Positions 6,503-8,341 of a stretch of DNA of 8,341 nt are shown here, in pieces; the stretch's first letter is position 1, and every line of letters starts with the position of its first letter. The position numbers and the translations under genes are program-made. The DNA comes from an uncultured Oscillospiraceae bacterium (GTDB lineage: Bacteria > Bacillota > Clostridia > Oscillospirales > Oscillospiraceae). The notes under the pieces were generated by a model that worked only from the letters and a program-made list of their open reading frames with translations, ran no database searches and was not told the origin of the DNA. The stretch covers positions 1-8,341 of the forward strand of contig CAKSWM010000056.1 of NCBI GenBank assembly GCA_934511545.1, read 5' to 3'.

Positions 6503-6811
6503 AAGTATTCTTACGGCTGTACCGTAGGCCATTACTTCGGCGGCGCCGCTCATCACCTCGGCAGAGGCATAGCGGACGCAGACGATAGCATCGGCATTAA
6601 GCTTCTCCGCCTCATCGGCCATTCGTTTGGTCGCAAGCGCTCTGGCCTCGTTCATCATGTCCGTATATGCCTGCAATTCCCCGCCTATCAGGGTTTTGAA
6701 CGCGCTGCCTATGTCGCGCCCGGCATTCCGGCACAATACCGCGCCGCCCTTTACAAGCCCCAGCATCTCGATCTGCTGCCCGGCAATATAATCAGTATTT
6801 ACTAAGATCAT
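6500..6811 (-). CDS. YbjQ/UPF0145 family protein (putative heavy-metal-binding domain)
   Basis: A 103-residue protein of the YbjQ (DUF74, UPF0145) family, normal length of about 100-110. The family pattern is clear: a short N-terminal strand with G18 and V20, then GGELQAYTDMMNEAR (43-57), a helix leading to LNADAIVCVRY (71-81), and the closing EVMAYGTAVRI (92-102). Structures of the family form pentameric rings; the metal-binding label is weakly founded and the function is unknown. The ATG at 6809-6811 is preceded by AGGGAGAG, located in the last codons of the merR-like gene, with a 20-bp overlap. It is second in the cluster, between the regulator and the zinc-ribbon/SPFH genes. Confidence 0.88.
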   Translation of the reverse strand: MILVNTDYIAGQQIEMLGLVKGGAVLCRNAGRDIGSAFKTLIGGELQAYTDMMNEARALATKRMADEAEKLNADAIVCVRYASAEVMSGAAEVMAYGTAVRIL

Positions 6812-7439
6812 TTGTCTCTCCCTTTCTGAGTTCTTTTACGCGTGACAGAAGCGCGGCGATCGTTCCAATGGCCGTGATCACAAACAAGGCCCCCAGAACA
6901 GCATACAGAACGCGGCCCGCGCTTTCACCCACCGACGAAAACAGATAAAGCATCCACGCCGCCACAGCTGCCATAACGAATACTATCACCGCGCAGACGC
7001 TGATAGCGCCGACATATTTCTTTCTGACGTCCGCACTTCCTATGTTTACAAAAACCGTACCTTCCCTCTCCATCTGGTCCATTCGCTCCAGATATGCGTC
7101 GACATCTATCGCATCAAATCCGTGACCGCCGGCCGCTATCTCCCCGCAGACCACACCGGCTTTGGAAAGGCTGTTTATCTGTCCCTCTATCTCCGCAGCG
7201 TGTCTGTTTGCCGCAACGGGAAGGGATACGAGATTTTCAAGCACATCCCGGATCTCGCTGATCGGCATCCCGAGCTTTCGCAGAAGCTTGATCTGCTTGA
7301 GACGCCGGACGTCCTCCTCATCATAATCACGGTAGCTGTTTTCGGCCGTCCTTCCCGGAGTCAGCAGCTTCTCCTGTTCATAATATCGTATATTCTTTTT
7401 CGTAATGCCGACAAGCGTTTCGACATCCTTGATTCGCAT
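6792..7439 (-). CDS. MerR-family regulator with two C-terminal transmembrane helices
   Basis: A 215-residue one-component regulator. Residues 1-70 are a classical MerR winged helix-turn-helix: MRIKDVETLVGITKKNIRYYE, then LLTPGRTAENSYRDYDEEDVRRLKQI and LLRKLGMPISEIRDVL. A short coiled stretch (about 78-125) follows. There is no ligand-binding domain. Instead, two hydrophobic helices (about 142-168 and 175-199) separated by a short polar turn form a membrane hairpin, with a charged tail RVKELRKGETND. The ATG at 7437-7439 is chosen for AAGGGGG upstream and because it begins exactly at the HTH; an alternative TTG at 7496 has no ribosome site. It heads the cluster and overlaps the ybjQ-like gene by 20 bp, so it probably regulates its own operon, perhaps in response to membrane state (inference). 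Confidence 0.88.
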   Translation of the reverse strand: MRIKDVETLVGITKKNIRYYEQEKLLTPGRTAENSYRDYDEEDVRRLKQIKLLRKLGMPISEIRDVLENLVSLPVAANRHAAEIEGQINSLSKAGVVCGEIAAGGHGFDAIDVDAYLERMDQMEREGTVFVNIGSADVRKKYVGAISVCAVIVFVMAAVAAWMLYLFSSVGESAGRVLYAVLGALFVITAIGTIAALLSRVKELRKGETNDLSKY

Positions 7440-7448
7440 GATATATTT

Positions 7449-7455
7449 CCCCCTT
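7449..7455 (-). promoter_or_regulatory. Shine-Dalgarno of the merR-like gene
   Basis: AAGGGGG on the minus strand, nine bases before the ATG at 7437-7439. It directly abuts the base of the inverted repeat 7456-7503, so folding of that hairpin could affect access to this site. Confidence 0.7.
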
Positions 7456-7503
7456 GTCAAAACCGCAGGTCCTCTGATCCGGCGGAGCACCTGCAATTTT
7501 GAC
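7456..7503 (-). terminator. 48-bp inverted repeat: terminator-like hairpin or regulatory dyad before merR
   Basis: The arms 7456-7474 and 7485-7503 pair over 19 positions around a 10-base loop. In the minus-strand RNA there are 16 Watson-Crick pairs, two U-G wobbles and one G-G mismatch. The outer pairs are CAAAA with UUUUG, so the GC-rich core is followed by GGUUUUG. It begins 8 bases after the stop codon of the 109-residue membrane protein, consistent with termination of that transcript. The wobbles work only in minus-strand RNA, which favours an RNA role. Its position against the merR ribosome site also allows an operator or leader role. I see no convincing promoter between it and merR. 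Confidence 0.55.
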
Positions 7504-7511
7504 CGATAAAC

Positions 7512-7841
7512 TCAGGCATGTCCGAACAGCAAAAGCCCGGAGCAGTATGAGATCAGATTTGCAGACAGTGTAAGTAAAAAAAGTTTCGCGGAAAAGCCCT
7601 CCAGCGCGGCGTAAACAAGATATTCAACTGCCACGACGATCGCCTCCAGCGGATATACGGCGACCGTAAGGTCAACGCCAAGCCCGTACAAAAGCCATAT
7701 TATAAGGTTCAGCGACAGATTTGTCGCCGCGTTAACGCACACACAGACTGTAACAAAGCTTTTCGATCTGAAGCCGGCCAACAGAAAAAAAGCCGTTTCG
7801 ATAGCCACGGTCAGCAGGCAGGCGATAAAGATCCTTTCCAT
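7512..7841 (-). CDS. Small polytopic membrane protein, function unknown
   Basis: A 109-residue very hydrophobic protein with probably four helices (about 3-22, 28-53, 59-80 and 85-106), joined by short loops. The only charged loop of note is GFRSKSF (23-29). I do not recognise a family motif. The ATG at 7839-7841 has only a weak ribosome site, but the upstream small gene ends three bases before it, so translation by coupling or re-initiation is likely. It closes the MFS/small-protein/membrane-protein transcript, whose end is probably the hairpin at 7456-7503. It may work with the 61-residue protein; that is inferred from position only. Confidence 0.75.
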   Translation of the reverse strand: MERIFIACLLTVAIETAFFLLAGFRSKSFVTVCVCVNAATNLSLNLIIWLLYGLGVDLTVAVYPLEAIVVAVEYLVYAALEGFSAKLFLLTLSANLISYCSGLLLFGHA

Positions 7842-7844
7842 CCG

Positions 7845-8030
7845 TTATTTGCTGCGTTTTATCATATGCACAATAACCGCTATCAGAATGACCAGAACGG
7901 CGACGAGCAGCACCGGCACGCCCCAAAAGAGCGCGTACATCGGAACGGCCGCCACATCCGCAAAGGCATAGGAGCAGAGCATAAGGCAAGCGGCTATGCA
8001 GAAAAGTATTTTACTGAACAGATTTTTCAT
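7845..8030 (-). CDS. 61-residue small protein with signal-like N-terminus and one transmembrane helix
   Basis: Starts at ATG 8028-8030 with AGGAGG eight bases upstream; a longer in-frame opening up to 8288 lies over the MFS gene and is not used. The sequence has a signal-like N-terminus (MKNLFSKILFCIAACLMLCSYAFA), a short linker ADVAAVPMYA, and a strongly hydrophobic helix (about 35-56) ending in the basic tail HMIKRSK. This suggests a small membrane-anchored protein with its N-terminal linker outside. It overlaps the MFS stop codon by ATGA, and the next gene starts 3 bp after it. I recognise the general type (small ADVA-containing membrane proteins are common in Clostridia genomes) but no known function. 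Confidence 0.72.
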   Translation of the reverse strand: MKNLFSKILFCIAACLMLCSYAFADVAAVPMYALFWGVPVLLVAVLVILIAVIVHMIKRSK

Positions 8031-8341
8031 CTTTTGAGCCTCCTGTCGGCATAGAGTATTGATATCAGTCCGAATGCAAAGCATGCGATTATCAGCACGG
8101 CCTGCCAGAGTCCCGTGAGCTGGATAAGCCCTCCGGCAATGGTCCCCGGCCAAAGTGCGGATGCGGCGAGCCCAAAGGCAAAGCCCGGAGAATCCGGAAC
8201 GGCCCTGTACATCAGGTACAGCGTGACCGGCATCGTCAGGTTTACAAGAAGCTGTCCCGCCAGCGAAGGTACCATCCAGGAAAAGCAAAACGCTATGAGC
8301 ACACAGGCAAGCGGCATGGATATGGCCGCGGTTTTACCGGC
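8027..8341 (-). CDS. MFS-type transporter, C-terminal fragment (starts outside window)
   Basis: The frame is open from the right edge to TGA at 8027-8029, giving 104 residues. It reads AGKTAAISMPLACVLIAF..., then three to four helices, including NLTMPVTLYLMYRAVPDSPGF and GFAFGLAASALWPGT, followed by a last helix LIIACFAFGLISILYADRRLKR. Long helices with a Pro-rich loop before a small-residue helix (AFGLAASALWPG) resemble the C-terminal half of major facilitator transporters. Substrate cannot be told. The stop overlaps the start of the 61-residue gene (ATGA), so they are co-translated. An ATG at 8317 lies inside the frame and is not the true start. Confidence 0.65.
   Translation of the reverse strand, partial: AGKTAAISMPLACVLIAFCFSWMVPSLAGQLLVNLTMPVTLYLMYRAVPDSPGFAFGLAASALWPGTIAGGLIQLTGLWQAVLIIACFAFGLISILYADRRLKR

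Noticed and set aside
7455..7460. Perfect TTGACA (-35-like) just upstream of merR
   Set aside because: No -10 element lies 16-19 bp downstream; that position already falls at and inside the merR start codon. The match is probably by chance, from the inverted-repeat arm and the ribosome site.
8031..8288. Upstream extension of the 61-residue protein to a 147-residue frame
   Set aside because: The extra part overlaps the MFS gene in another frame and has no ribosome site; the ATG at 8030 has AGGAGG and begins a clear signal-like sequence.

Overview
This is an 8.3 kb window from a bacterial chromosome with roughly balanced base composition. Every gene I can support lies on the minus strand, so the genes read from right (8341) to left (1). 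Strong AGGAGG-type Shine-Dalgarno sites, tight gene packing and the protein families (PlsY, UgtP-like glycosyltransferase, MerR regulator, YdjG/YdjH/YdjI-like proteins) point to a Bacillota genome, most likely a Clostridia member. That placement is inference from style and families; no rRNA is present.

Layout in direction of transcription. (1) 8341-7512: the C-terminal end of an MFS-like transporter (cut by the window), a 61-residue secreted or membrane-anchored small protein overlapping it by ATGA, and a 109-residue membrane protein. (2) A 48-bp inverted repeat at 7456-7503, ending against the Shine-Dalgarno site of the next gene. (3) 7439-3028: a compact six-gene cluster encoding a membrane-anchored MerR-type regulator, a YbjQ-like protein, a small zinc-ribbon protein, an SPFH protein with two C-terminal zinc ribbons, a zinc-ribbon membrane protein and a TPM-domain membrane protein. 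(4) 2833-3027: an intergenic region with candidate promoters and a 12-bp perfect GC-rich hairpin. (5) 2832-1728: a MutT-like Nudix hydrolase and an AlkD-like DNA glycosylase, a small DNA-repair pair. (6) 1685-1: a PlsY-family acyltransferase overlapping a GT28/MGDG-synthase-like glycosyltransferase that runs off the left edge, a membrane-lipid pair.

The most interesting block is the six-gene cluster. Its last three genes match the architecture of the Bacillus subtilis ydjG-ydjH-ydjI envelope-stress genes (zinc-ribbon membrane protein, TPM protein, SPFH protein). No PspA gene is present in the window, and a MerR protein with two C-terminal transmembrane helices heads the cluster. My reading is a PspA-independent envelope-stress module controlled by a membrane-tethered regulator. 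This is inference from domain content and gene order, not demonstrated function.
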